This document shows, in pieces, positions 1 through 9,820 of a stretch of DNA of 64,000 bases. How positions within the stretch are numbered: position 1 is the first letter of the stretch; every line of letters begins with the position of its first letter. The position numbers were made by a program, and so were the translations under genes. The notes under the pieces are model-generated. The model was not told the origin of the DNA and made no database searches. It worked only from the letters and a program-made list of their open reading frames with translations. This DNA is from Diplolepis rosae. Its lineage: Eukaryota; Arthropoda; Insecta; Hymenoptera; Diplolepididae. Where the stretch lies: the NCBI GenBank assembly GCA_030998225.1, contig JAPYXD010000298.1, positions 326,762 to 390,761 of the forward strand, given 5' to 3'.

Positions 1-560
1 AGAATAAAGCTGCGCGCCAGAGGTGTCGCGCAGTTTTATTACATCAGCTGGAAAGGCCAGCGCACGCGCATGAAGCTCAGGTTTGCGCGGGCGACTCGTC
101 TTGTGAGGACGACGACGCCAGGCAACCAATGAGCTGAAGCGTCTATCGGTCAGCTTGCCCCATTGGCTTAAAACGTAGAGGGGTGCGTTTAAACTACGTT
201 GAGTTTGCACTGCACAACACAGCAGTTACAAATAGACAAGGCTAATTTAAAATGTATAATACAATTTCTAATTGTTCCAACCCGTCATGCCCTCTCTATA
301 TTAATTATAATAATAATGGTGCGACGGTGTTGGAAACCATGGGCTGCAGCACGTGGTCGTTTCAGATGCCATGCCTGCTGGGTGATGCCCTCTGTGGCTT
401 GCCTGTGAACCCCTCTGCGTGCGATGGTAACACAGCGATCTCTTTGGCGGCGCCTTTCAAACTGGTGTTTTTCAATGAAACAAAATAAAAAAGAAAACGG
501 CCAGAAAAACAGTAAAAAAATAAAAGAATTTTATAAGCAGCTCTCAGACTATCCCTGACA
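1..560. other. GC-rich promoter-like host segment, no gene recognised
   Basis: The first 180 bases are much richer in GC than the rest of the window and carry a CCAAT box at 126-130 and an inverted one at 162-166, about 36 bases apart, an arrangement common in insect and vertebrate promoters. Short open frames on the + strand (199-408 and 252-488) overlap each other and match no family I recognise. The segment may be a promoter or first exon of a host gene, but nothing here proves transcription. Confidence 0.2.
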
Positions 561-574
561 GTTTTGAGTTTTAA

Positions 575-1054
575 TTAAAAGGTGGCTTGGGCTCGATCCT
601 GTCGTTGCCGGTCGAGGTAAAAAAAGTTAACGTAATTTACCACGTTACACAGTACTAAAGTGAAATTAAAAAAAAACTGTAATTTCAATTTTATTAAAAG
701 AGTGAAAAGATAAGAGATAATAACCATCAAAGAATTTGGTGTGTCTGCCATTTCGATGGGAATCATAATAAGCTGCAATCCTTGATAAATAGCTAATTTT
801 TCTAAAAAAATTGTTCGCTTTTCTTGGCATGGGAATATTTTTTCAAGAATGGGATTCGTACTGAAACACTCGGTTTTTAAAAAACTGGCATGGTCTATTT
901 GTTGACCTACCCAGGAAACAAAAAACCATTCACTTGCGTTAAATTTGAATGGGCTTTGAGGTGTTCTGAATTGCGTATCTGTCACTGGAATTTCAGCATT
1001 AACAGATTGAAAACCAATATTTCCGATAGAAAATAATGTATTTAAAATGAACAA
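575..1054 (-). other. Unrecognised open stretch, possible exon remnant
   Basis: A 159-codon frame is open on the minus strand. It starts only at a TTG directly after an in-frame TGA, and its first ATG is far inside, so as it stands it is not a complete gene. The central part, around residues 40-110, has mixed composition with Trp, Cys and His, unlike the low-complexity flanks, so it could be an exon reached by splicing. The tail is hydrophobic and AT-driven. No domain is recognised. Chance openness in AT-rich DNA is the main alternative. Confidence 0.12.
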
Positions 1055-1562
1055 TCATTTACAATACAATTCGTATTCTGTTTTTATTGTATTTCTCTTA
1101 TTCAGAGTGACCTTTTAAGACTTCCATTTCATTTGGAATTTCAACCGATTCATGCGAACATCAATGAATCGTACATTGCCATTAGAAATTATTTGAGGTT
1201 AATCAGTCTTATTCAACCCTATACACATAACGATTTAACCAATGTCGAATGGCAGATTTAAAACATTGCGCACAAATGGCAGATTCCAAGTGTCACCATC
1301 CGATTGAATTTTTATTTCCTGAATATGCAAATGACAGATACACAATTCAAAGAGACGCGCGTTCTATCGGTTTTTTTTTCCTGGGTAAGGAAAAAAGTTA
1401 ATTTTAATATTTTGCTGTTTGAATAAGATTCATTCTTTTCTAATTTCTCACGATAATTTTAGCTACAAAGTAAAAATGTGTTGGAATTGTGCTAAGAAGT
1501 AATAAAAATTCACAAAGAAGTTAGGTTAGTTCGTGCAGTATAAAAGTATATATTTTACTTAC
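1055..1562. other. AT-rich host DNA, no gene seen
   Basis: No convincing coding frame is seen. A 20-base motif beginning TGACAGATAC occurs on the + strand at about 1331-1350 and in diverged form on the minus strand near 973-992, so part of this stretch may be one arm of an old inverted repeat. If the candidate exon at 1563-1631 is real, this would be its first intron. Confidence 0.2.
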
Positions 1563-1631
1563 GATAGAAAGCTGTGATAACATCCACAAACCCCACGATG
1601 CAAGGATCTCGCACACTTCTTTGTCGCACAT
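1563..1631 (-). CDS. Candidate first coding exon of a host gene (partial)
   Basis: On the minus strand an ATG at 1631 is followed by 23 codons and then immediately by a perfect GTAAGT donor (1562-1557), in phase 0. The short peptide contains Met-Cys-Asp-Lys at its start and an ILASWGL segment. A Ser-Trp-Gly-Leu run near the start is typical of the first helix of SAM domains, but 23 residues are too few for an assignment. GC-rich DNA lies just upstream at 1680-1760, including a CACGTG E-box at 1732-1737 inside the palindrome CGTGATCACG. I see no convincing second exon; the open stretch at 575-1054 is one possibility but the splice phase was not resolved. Confidence 0.3.
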
Positions 1632-1880
1632 TTTAACTATTTAACACGATTTAAATCTCTCTTGATTAGCACACAAAAAAAACAATCTCCATGTGGCCGC
1701 CCGGCTCCGCGTGTTCGTGAAAATTTGAGAGCACGTGATCACGAGAGGAATGCGTGTTTGAAAGGTGGCAACGTAAAATTAAGAAAATCTTTCTTTGATT
1801 CAAAGAAATAATTTCTTTGTTTCAAATTACTGACTGCAAAGAAATTTAATTTACTTAAGGCTCTATCAGCCTTAAGGAAC
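1632..1880. promoter_or_regulatory. Possible promoter upstream of the candidate exon
   Basis: A GC-rich island of about 80 bases (1690-1770) interrupts AT-rich DNA and contains a CACGTG E-box (1732-1737). It lies about 100 bases upstream of the candidate minus-strand ATG at 1631. Position and composition fit a small promoter; nothing else supports it. Confidence 0.2.
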
Positions 1881-2029
1881 ACATTCTCATCATGGCGCTC
1901 GCGCTTCGCGCTCGATTTTCTGTATACATTTCAGTAACTTTTTAATAAATTACATGATTAAAATAATTTATTTTCTTCCAATTCTCTCAAAAAGAAAAAA
2001 CAATCGTAGACTTTATTTAAGGAAACGAT

Positions 2030-2560
2030 TTTGCAGAACAACGCTTATTTCGTATCTCACATATTTTGGTGAAAAAAATCGAATTTTTTTAATATTCAAA
2101 ATCAAAACATAAAATATACCTCCTGTCCCGAAATGTCTTAATGAGAATTTGTAGACCTCATTTAGGCAAATAATTTTTTATCTGGACGATTTTTTTTTGT
2201 ATCTCACATATTTTATCTAAAAATGGAATTTTTGAATTTTAATCGTATTTTTTGGAATTGAAACGAAAAATATATGTTTTATCAGAAACTTTGTGAAATA
2301 AAATTTGTAGATATTTTTGAAACGAACAACTTTGTATTCTTACGTTTTTTTCGTATTTCGAATATTATTGTTAAAAAATTGAATTTTGGATTTTCAATAT
2401 TTTTTTTTTGAATTAAAAAGAAAAATATGCATCTTATGAAAAAATGTTACAATTCAAATTTGTAGGACTTTATGTAGAAAATAATATTGTATCATAACGT
2501 TTTTTCGTATCTCGTATAATTTAACAGAAAAATGGAATTTTAATATTGACTTTTTTCGAA
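2030..2560. repeat. Four diverged internal subrepeats, about 150 bp each
   Basis: Inside the inverted-repeat element, segments resembling TTTTCGTATCTCACATATTTT recur near 2046, 2196, 2345 and 2500, each followed by an A-rich tract and a stretch about free ends of ATTTGTAG type. Identity is moderate, so this is an old tandem expansion. No coding function is seen. Confidence 0.5.
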
Positions 2561-2838
2561 TTTGAATATATGCAGTAACATTTCTAATTTTGATTTAATG
2601 AAAAAATGTTATCAGGATAATTTTTAGAGATTTATGAGCACTATCAAAAACCAGTATTGAAATTTTTGATTTTTCCAGAGTTATTTTCAAAAACACAAAA
2701 GTAGTGCTCAATCCTTCAATTTTGATTGGATGTGGCTGGTTAACGAACTTGTCCTTACTTTTTCTGCTCTGATAAAGTCTACCAAAGCTCAATTCAATCT
2801 GATAATTCTATCGAGAGTTATGCCGCACACGACCTACT

Positions 2839-2866
2839 ACAGACAGACAGACAGGCAGACAGACAC
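2839..2866 (+). repeat. ACAG microsatellite
   Basis: Seven imperfect copies of the tetramer CAGA lie here with one G substitution. It sits near the right end of the inverted-repeat element and is probably part of its consensus. Confidence 0.7.
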
Positions 2867-3499
2867 TTTCGTAAAAACCATTTTTTCTGACTCAGGGGCT
2901 CTCAAAAACGTAAAGATTTGATGAAAATTTCGGGTCATTTTTCACATAAAACCAATATCTTCTCATCCATGATGAGAATGTAAAAAACTGAATGAATGAA
3001 TTTGGAAAATATTAGTCTGATTAGACACTGTTATAAGGGTTTTATTGTTATACTCGCCTAGCACAACTCAGCACGAGTTTCGAATTCTTGAAATTATTTT
3101 TTTATAAAATTCCGATTTTTTGATTCCGAATTTTTTAAAAATATTTTTAAAATGATGCTTTCGAAATTACAGCACAGCAATGAAATTTGTATTTGTTACT
3201 CAATAAAATGTTATTGACCTGAAAAATGCAGAAAAACATTTATTTTTGTAAATTCAACATTTTTTTGTTTTTTTCGAAAAGCGGGCAAAGGTAAGTAATT
3301 TTTGCTAGCAGCACAAAATTGGGTGCACTTAAGAGTACCTAGCCCAACTGTTAGTTTCATGTTACAGCAAAGTTGCGGTTGTAGCAAAAAAAAAGTTTTT
3401 CAAAATTTACAGACGTAATTTTTGATTTTTCAAAAAATCGTTTGCGGCACAAATCAGCATAACTCTAGCACAACCTAGCACAACTTTTATTTTTTGAAA

Positions 3500-4869
3500 A
3501 TATTATGTTTGCGTTTCTAACTTCCGGGACATCCATATCTGAAGATATGAAATTTTTGCTTTTTTCACAACGGACTGTACCTATTAATCCTGAGGTATCT
3601 TTTGACATCTTATCTTATCGTAATGCACTTCTGCATTATATCATGTATTTTAATTTACGAAAAAAGCTTGATTCTATAACTTCTTCATCTCCTTACTCTC
3701 ATATGCATGCAAACATGTTGTAACTTTTTTTTTTCAATGTTAGAAAGACGTTTTTTCCATGTTTGAAAATGATGTGCTTGTTTGAATCAATTAAAGCTTG
3801 TTTAAATCAAAAGAAAGAGACAAACGAGATTATTTGTACACATCTACCGGCAAACATGTCACGGTAACATTAAAGAGAACATGTTTTTTCCAAAATTTCT
3901 AAAGTTCGTTCGAAAAGAGACAAACAAGATTTTTTGTAGCATTTACCGGCAAACATGTCACGATAACATTAAAGAGAAAATATTTTTCGTAAAATCCCTA
4001 AAGTTCGTTCAAATCATTATTATGTTATCGAATTTTAGAAATCTGATTCCTTTACGTATATCAAATACGTTTTATTCACATATGAGCAGTCTTTCTTGTT
4101 AATTTTTTGATAATTCGAAAATGATAGAAATCTGATCGATTGCAAGGATTGCATAAGATTAATTTTTATTTTAAGCTATAGTGGAAGACCCTCGGTTTAT
4201 AGAGGTTTATTTTATTGCCTCTATTGCCTCGGTCATTTACCTGCTGCCGAGGATCGACTTCGAGTCGGCAGAAAAATAATGTGTGACGATTCGTCTCAAG
4301 TTTGAGCTTGGAAATTTCAATTTCTTGAAAGTGAGACGAATTTATGCACTCAGAAAAACAGCGAAATCTTAACCCATTATGCATTTCATGTTCTTTTTTA
4401 CATATGCAATAGAAAGTTGAGAATTCCCTCTATTACCTGGGCTAAGATTCAATTAATTTGGAATGTTTAGAAAGGCGTGTTAGAACTTTTAAGAAGAGAC
4501 AAATTTTCTCTATTGTTTTCGTTTAAAAAAGTAACTTCTTATTGAACGCGAGCGATCTACCAGGGTTTATTCGATTCCTTATATCACTCTCTAAACTATC
4601 CAGTTTTAAAAGTTTGAATAAAAGGGTTACATCACAGTCATTTCGACCGTCTAGTGAGTCAGTCCATATCTGAAGATATGAAATTTTCTCTTTTTTCACA
4701 ACGGACTGTACCTATTCATCCTGAGGTGTCTTTTGACATCTTATCTTATCGTAATGCATTTCTGCATTATGATATGAATTTTAATTTACGAAAAACGGTT
4801 GATTCTATCACTTCTTCATCTTCCTACTCTCATATGCATTAAAATATGTTATAACTTTATGTTTTCAGT
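3500..4869. repeat. Host dispersed repeat family, tandemly diverged copies
   Basis: The block at about 3531-3725 recurs at about 4665-4860 with high identity, and a third partial copy lies near 5895-5990. A second block, containing ATGATGTGCTTGTTTGAATC, is at about 3766 and again at about 5784. A third, starting CCCTCGGTTTATAGAGGT, is at 4190 and again at 6988. The copies keep roughly 60 open codons in one frame at 3505-3723 and 4654-4842, but with AT-driven composition and no recognised domain I do not call them genes. The family looks like a degenerate host repeat. Confidence 0.6.
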
Positions 4870-4874
4870 GTTAC
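4870..4874 (+). repeat. Target-site duplication GTTAC, left copy
   Basis: GTTAC stands directly before the TG of the solo LTR and again directly after its CA at 5753-5757. A 5-bp duplication is usual for Ty3/Gypsy-type and retroviral integration (4-6 bp). Confidence 0.85.
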
Positions 4875-5149
4875 TGTCACGTCCCGCGACTCTACCGCCA
4901 CAAGTAACAAGCAGATTAAGAAACCAATAAAGGGATCAAGACAGCATTACAGCGAGTGTGATTTTATCGACGCAAGTTATGGACAAATCTACAGATCAAT
5001 AGGATGATCAATATGAAATTACCATGTGTCGTTATAATACCCACACATGATAATAAATCGTCTGACCCAGAGAGAAAGTGAATGAAGCCCTACAGTACCA
5101 ACGCACTACTACATGCATTTATCACACACACTACAGTCACAAAATGTTA

Positions 5150-5234
5150 CTTGTAATAGCATGTAACTTGTAATAACATGCTACTGGTAATAACATGTGA
5201 TTGGTAATAACATGTGACTGGTCATTACATGTTA
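5150..5234 (+). repeat. Five 17-bp tandem repeats in the solo LTR (enhancer-like)
   Basis: Units of exactly 17 bases start at 5150, 5167, 5184, 5201 and 5218, with a consensus close to CTGGTAATAACATGTGA. Each carries an ACATG core. Short exact-period repeats about 30-110 bases upstream of a TATA box are typical of U3 enhancers. Which factor binds is unknown. Confidence 0.8.
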
Positions 5235-5261
5235 CTCGTCATAGTTGACCTTTCAAAGTTC

Positions 5262-5270
5262 TATAAAAAG
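5262..5270 (+). promoter_or_regulatory. TATA box of the solo LTR
   Basis: TATAAAAAG lies 27 bases after the 17-bp repeat block, with the polyadenylation signal AATAAA 350 bases downstream (5620-5625). This order fits a Pol II LTR promoter reading to the right. Confidence 0.6.
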
Positions 5271-5752
5271 CGAAAGTTCCAAGAGAAGTCTAGTCCAGCT
5301 TCACCAGATTTCTACCTCTACTCAACACAAATTCTAACTCGACGCTGAGTTCAACGACTCTTAAAAGCAAAGGGGAATCGCCTTCCAAAATTCTCTCGAG
5401 ACTGGGATCAAAGAATCAACTAGATCAACCATCTGGACTACGAATTTACTATGTAACAGAAACTATCTCAAGATTACAAGCAAGACTCAACTGACCACAT
5501 TCGCTTACTGGACTCAATTAATCATCAACCAATTCACAACTCAAGGTAACTACGAGGGTATTTAAATTTCGATTCTATTTACATTTCCATGGTGCTTACC
5601 CGATATAATTTTATTTGTCAATAAATATATTTTATATACCTAACCCTTCTCAATCATTGACTATTCCTCATCCCTTAGAGAGGATCCTTCCGATCCTTAC
5701 ATAAAACGAGGAGATCTTTTAAGAAGAGAAATGTTAAGTTTCTGACGTAACA

Positions 5753-7120
5753 GTTACAAAGACAAGTATTTTCCATGTTTGATAATGATGTGCTTGTTTG
5801 AATCAATTAAAGCTTGTTTTAACCAATAAAAAGAGACAAACAAGATTTTTTGTACACATTTACCGGAAAATATGTTATGGTAACATTAAAGGGAAAATGT
5901 CATGTATCTTTATTTACGAAAAAAGCTGCATTCTATCCTTTCTTCATCTGCCTATTGTCAGATGCGTACATACATGTTGTAATTTTTCGTTTTTAGTGTT
6001 ACCAAGTCATGTTTTGATTACATTAAAGAGAATATATTATTTTTAAAATCTCCATCGTTCATGCAGATTATCAACATGTTTTCACATCCCAAGAATCTGA
6101 ATCCTTTATGTATATTACATAATTAGTATCGACATATCAACGGAGTGTTCCCTACATCGAATTCTTTCTAAATTTGTTTCCACTATTTTATTGTTTTCGT
6201 TAAACATGTCGGTGATACTACATATTTTCCAATTTAGGGAACAAGGGTTATATCGAGTGGCTTTCCATTCATGAGTAGATTCCGAATGAAACTGTGTGTG
6301 AAGTATTTCCTCCCTTAATAATGAAAAATAAGGCCGAATAACGTTAAAACTGCATTCCAATAAATACTAACCGCGACTCTCTGCGACTTTCCGAGACTCG
6401 CTGGTACTCGTCATTTACAATTATAATTTATCGGGAGAATTCGCGCTGATCTGTCGACTCTCTCCGACTCGCTTGTATTTCATAACGCTATTCATCTCTT
6501 GCTACGAAATACTACCCATCTACTCCAATGTTCATATATAAACGTTGTAAATCTGTGTTTTCGTCATTACAATGTCATATTTTTAGTTGCGTGGTTAAGG
6601 CAATTTCTCTATCAGGCCACGTGATTGAATCATATGTGGACTTTTTTATGTTGAATAACGTTTTTCTATCGTCATCTACTGCATTTCTTGAATTTTTAGA
6701 AAAATATTTTGTAAAAATAAAATAGAGAAAAATTCTTTTGTAACGTTCACTTTTTTATAATTTTTGATCTGAATACCATATTAATATTATATTGATCATT
6801 TATATAGGCCGTCAATATTTTTTTAATAGTCGCGAATATGCACTCTTCGCGGACATTACATAAGTAGCGTTGACATATGAGCAGAGTTTTTTATGATAAT
6901 TTTGTGTCAACCTAAAAGTCATAAAATGCTGATCAGTGACAAGGGTTTCCTTTAGGTAAATTTCATCCCAAACTTCGGTATAAGAGTCCCTCGGTTTATA
7001 GAGGTAATGTTTATTGCTTCTATTGACTTCCTTCGCTACCTGATCTAGGGATAAATTTCCGTCTCATAGAAGAATTTTCTACCTAATAGTTCGTCTCACA
7101 ATTCGTCACAAGTTTGGGTT
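5753..7120. repeat. Host repeat family continued, up to the array insertion
   Basis: After the right GTTAC (5753-5757) the host repeat resumes with the block containing ATGATGTGCTTGTTTGAATC (about 5784) and ends with a copy of the CCCTCGGTTTATAGAGGT block (6988-7112). Comparison with the copy at 4190-4345 shows the host sequence is cut at about 7120, where the large LTR begins. A short stretch at 6361-6480 repeats CGACTC-like words. Small open frames at 5798-6046, 6115-6360 and 6528-6725 are AT-driven and unsupported. Confidence 0.5.
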
Positions 7121-7168
7121 TGAGACGTCTTAGACACATAAGAGAAAGATTTTTTTTAAAATAATTGT

Positions 7169-7465
7169 ATTATTATATTCTTGAAGAGAATATAATAATT
7201 TTATGTAATTTCGGGTCTGGAAAATTAATTCCAATAACCCGGGACTACTGTTCGTTAAATGAACTATTCTCGACCAAAATAAAGAAGTAGAAATATCACG
7301 TGAAATATAAAATGGGAAAAAACATGTCGAATGTAGGACAAAGTCGTACTATTCCCATAAAAGGGAGCACGCCACTTTGTCCTTGATTCTAAGGATTTGG
7401 AATTGAAGGAAACAAATATGTACAAATGTTAGTACTGGAGTATTACCAGCACCCAAACATTTGTA
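7169..7465 (-). other. Chain of perfect hairpins in the U5 end of the LTR
   Basis: Four separate inverted repeats follow one another. They are a 13-bp stem with a 5-base loop (7169-7181 with 7187-7199), a nested pair CGGGT/ACCCG and GGAA/TTCC (7212-7241), a 9-bp stem GGACAAAGT/ACTTTGTCC (7336-7344 with 7374-7382) and a 10-bp stem TACAAATGTT/AACATTTGTA (7421-7430 with 7456-7465) with an inner CTGG/CCAG. All recur in the other LTRs (22380-22680, 37597-37895, 52818-53115). As this part is transcribed into both ends of the genomic RNA, structured leader RNA is a reasonable reading. Confidence 0.65.
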
Positions 7466-7538
7466 GAAAAAAATATATATAATAATATAAAAGAGATAAG
7501 TTAGAAAGAAGTAGGGAGACACAGCGATTTTATGATTT

Positions 7539-7548
7539 ACTTACTTTT
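7539..7548 (-). promoter_or_regulatory. Candidate 5' splice donor in R-U5
   Basis: Read on the minus strand, AAAA is followed by GTAAGT (7544-7539) and then AAAT, a near-consensus donor. It lies downstream of the predicted transcription start and upstream of all coding regions, and is present in every LTR copy (for example 22755-22750). It could feed the acceptors before env and before the two leader reading frames. Other GTAAAT-type donors exist in the leader, so the choice is tentative. Confidence 0.3.
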
Positions 7549-7829
7549 ATTTATGATGGTGATTTTTATTAATCCTCAGTAGACGGCTGATCCTGGATAA
7601 AACTTGATTAATTTTGTTGAGAAATAATAGACTACAACCGACGAGGGAGTTTTACTTAAGGATTCGTTTTATTTTATGTTTTAATTTTCCGGATTGTATA
7701 ACTTCGAAAGAATTTCGTTTTTTTTTTTAGAAAGATTTGAATGCAGGGACAAGAACTGATGAAAATTTTGTCTGCAGTTAGTTTTATGTGCAGCACCCCG
7801 CTTCCCTCGCCATATTTCAAATTTAGGAA

Positions 7830-7896
7830 AAGTCTGGGGGTAGCTGTCCTGGCTTTCTATTGGCCTAGTTAGGCAAGCCTAGTTACGCCCAGACTT
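7830..7896 (-). other. GC-rich LTR hairpin domain
   Basis: AAGTCTGGG (7830-7838) pairs perfectly with CCCAGACTT (7888-7896). The enclosed loop holds the 12-base palindrome-like GCCTAGTTAGGC (7863-7874) and a second GCCTAGTTA copy directly after it. All LTRs keep these words. It lies in the GC-rich block at 7790-8000 that also contains an AAGATGGCGAC word resembling a YY1/Pho site. Confidence 0.5.
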
Positions 7897-9118
7897 CCCT
7901 TAGTGTGAAAATCTAGGGGCGTTGCAAGTTTTCTGGGCCTTGTGGGCCGTACCAAGTTTTCTCCAAGTTCAGTCACCTTCCAAAAGATGGCGACATTTGT
8001 ATATTCTTAAATAAAATGTGTTACAAATTAATTATTGAAATAATTATGTGTAAAGATTTCGTTAAATTTAAATAATTGAAAGGTTAAATTACAATATAAT
8101 TCATTTATATCCAAATTTAGCTTACAAACTAGTTAATTTACATTGAACTAAATATTCTTCTTTTCAAGATTCAAAAGAATCATTAATACATACGATTAAT
8201 GTTTATCCTGTAATTATTTTTATGAATAAACATAAACATCATAAAATCAAAACAAAACATCGAATATGTTGTTTAAATATACAAAATTAGTCATTTAAAA
8301 GGGTAAATTTAATATAAGTTTTCTTTTGTGAATTTATTTGATAAAATATAAAAAGTAATTCTGAAAGTTTGTGATTTTTCATTTTTATATAAACTTCTTA
8401 TTTATAAAAATAAATGTAAAGATTTACACATTCGAAGTTGAGTTTATTTGATTTGAAAACATACGCAAAGTTATTTATAAGATACATATTCGAATATGAA
8501 ATATTGTCGGTAAAACAGAACGTTTCATTATTTCAATTCTTTAATAACAATATTTCAATTAACTTAAATTGTTAATTTTTCTAGTGTTTAGCTTATGCTC
8601 ATATGTATTCTGACGTTATTTGAAAATTGAATTAAATCTTTTGCAAAATAAGTTTAGTTTTTAGAATTTATGAACTTAAAAATATGTTTATAAAGGTTGG
8701 AAATATATATTTTTGTGAAGGTAAAATAGTAATGTTTAAAAATTTACTGTTGAAATATGTTGTGTATAAATTCAAATACATATCATGTAAACTAATACTT
8801 TAACTTTTCTAGAATTGAATAAAAGAGTGTAAGAAAGTAAATTTTAATTAGTATTTTAACTTCAGAATTGAATTTTCATAAATTTATTCGTTGATAAGGT
8901 AGATTCCTAATTATTAAAATCTTCGATGAATTGTTATTGGTTTTTAGTTACAATCAAATGAGTTTGAACTATTGTTTCGAATAAAAATTAGATTAGAATT
9001 ACTGTTCCTATTATTAAATAATATAATAGTTTATTTTTTATTCATAATATACTGAAATAATATAAAAATAAATAATATTAATTTAAAACTAAATTCTTAA
9101 TATTTTAACATTCTTATT

Positions 9119-9150
9119 AATTGAGAATTTTTATTATCTATTATATATAT
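9119..9150 (-). promoter_or_regulatory. Predicted LTR promoter (TATA box and initiator)
   Basis: On the minus strand an alternating TATATATA run (9150-9142) is followed 28 bases downstream by TCAATT (9124-9119), which fits the arthropod initiator pattern TCA(N)T(Y), with the start expected at A9122. The GC-rich hairpin block lies directly upstream, where enhancers would be. The same spacing is kept at 24333-24364, 39551-39582 and 54769-54800. The LTR carries other AT-rich TATA look-alikes, so the assignment is by position and spacing only. Confidence 0.45.
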
Positions 9151-9173
9151 GGCCCATTCTATTTTCTAAGCGC

Positions 9174-9287
9174 AGTAAATACAATGTGCTTTGTTTGTAT
9201 TTACTTGGGCGTGGTACAAGCGCGGGCCCTTTTGACCATTAGCCTAAGCTATTTACGATATTTCCGGAAATGGCTAATCGCTAAGCT
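9174..9287 (-). other. U3 palindrome cluster upstream of the TATA box
   Basis: An 11-bp perfect stem AGTAAATACAA/TTGTATTTACT (9174-9184 with 9195-9205) is followed by ATTAGCC/GGCTAAT (9238-9244 with 9272-9278), which encloses the 12-base palindrome ATTTCCGGAAAT (9260-9271), and by a direct repeat CTAAGCT (9244-9250 and 9281-9287). The block is GC-richer than its surroundings and lies just upstream of the predicted TATA box, so paired transcription-factor sites are likely. Confidence 0.5.
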
Positions 9288-9651
9288 ATATACTGTTATG
9301 GCTCTATGCAGTTCTATGCATTTATTTACTAGAGGATTGCAAACAGAAATATCTGAAAGGAATACGATTGTGGGCTGTATCTTTTGGTCGAAGTTTCAAA
9401 GTGCAAGTTTTATTACTTTTACCGATTGCTAAGAAAATTTAAATCTTTATATTTACGCAGCTGCATATTTTCTAAAAAGGTTTTTTGAATTTATACAATC
9501 TTTAGAGAAGAGATTGCGTTTAAAATATTTACATTTTTATGTGTAAGACTTTGGAGAAAAATATGAAACGGAATATTATAAATTTACTTATTACAGGTTA
9601 ATAAAAATTAGTAATAATAATAAAAGTAAAAGACGGACGCAGGACGTTACA

Positions 9652-9660
9652 CCCCCACCG
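9652..9660 (-). other. Polypurine tract of unit 1
   Basis: CGGTGGGGG on the minus strand abuts the TGTAACGTC start of the 3' LTR. A short G-rich tract exactly at the U3 edge is where plus-strand DNA synthesis is primed in LTR retroelements. The tract is short and holds one T. Copies are at 24865-24873, 40083-40091 and 55300-55308. Confidence 0.75.
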
Positions 9661-9820
9661 TAAAATGGTTGCTAGTAGAGTGCAACTTTAGTAGCAAACA
9701 TATCCCTGTGTAGATCTTCTTTCTTGTGCTGTGGCTAGCTTTGAGAAGGTACAGGCATGTTTGTTGTGGGTGAATTTTCCACATAAATCAATGTGTGTTT
9801 GTTGTCTGGTAAGTTTATCT

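Larger units (their letters stand above)
1881..2981. mobile_element. Non-autonomous element with 15-bp terminal inverted repeats
   Basis: ACATTCTCATCATGG at 1881-1895 is the exact reverse complement of CCATGATGAGAATGT at 2967-2981, which bounds a 1101-bp segment. There is no transposase-like frame inside. Next to the left end lies a GC-rich run with the alternating GCGCTCGCGC/TTCGCGCTCG pattern, and next to the right end an ACAG-rich run (2839-2866). A MITE or similar DNA transposon derivative is the simplest reading. No clear target duplication was identified, so the exact edge is uncertain. Confidence 0.55.
4875..5752 (+). mobile_element. Solo LTR, 878 bp, of a related Gypsy-type element
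   Basis: The segment starts TGTCACGTC and ends GACGTAACA, nearly perfect inverted termini with TG...CA ends, and is flanked by GTTAC on both sides. Inside, in order, are five 17-bp tandem repeats (5150-5234), a TATA box TATAAAAAG at 5262-5270 and an AATAAA signal at 5620-5625, the expected U3-R-U5 order on the + strand. No coding frame is present. It interrupts a host repeat copy that is otherwise continuous across the insertion. Its termini differ from those of the large array element (TGTAACGTC...GACGTCACA) by only a base or two each, so the two families are probably related by lineage or by integrase preference. A solo LTR forms by LTR-LTR recombination. Confidence 0.88.
7121..9651 (-). 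repeat. LTR 1 (leftmost; 3' LTR of unit 1), 2531 bp
   Basis: The left edge is the point where similarity to the internal junctions at 22332, 37550 and 52771 begins, and the right edge is the GACGTTACA next to the polypurine tract. Read on the minus strand it starts TGTAACGTC and ends GACGTCTCA here (GACGTCACA in the other LTRs, one substitution), giving near-perfect 9-bp inverted termini. A TATA box and initiator at 9119-9150 place U3 at 9123-9651 and R-U5, about 2 kb, below it. GC-rich blocks at 7790-8000 and 9150-9430 stand out in AT-rich DNA and carry many hairpins. 2.5 kb is long for a Gypsy LTR. No convincing gene lies inside. Confidence 0.9.

Noticed and set aside
575..1054. 159-codon frame as a complete secreted protein
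   Set aside because: The apparent start is a TTG right after a stop codon, so the hydrophobic start cannot be taken as a signal peptide; listed only as a possible exon remnant.
3505..4842. Two similar about 60-codon frames (3505-3723 and 4654-4842) as a duplicated gene
   Set aside because: The similarity extends beyond the frames on both sides, composition is AT-driven, and no domain is recognised; a host repeat explains it better.
6361..6480. CGACTC-rich stretch as a minisatellite
   Set aside because: Copies are few, unequally spaced and diverged.
9121..9432. 103-codon + strand frame in every LTR, antisense to the element
   Set aside because: It starts at TTG (first ATG at about 9183), overlaps the palindrome-rich U3 block, and its conservation only reflects the near-identity of the LTR copies.
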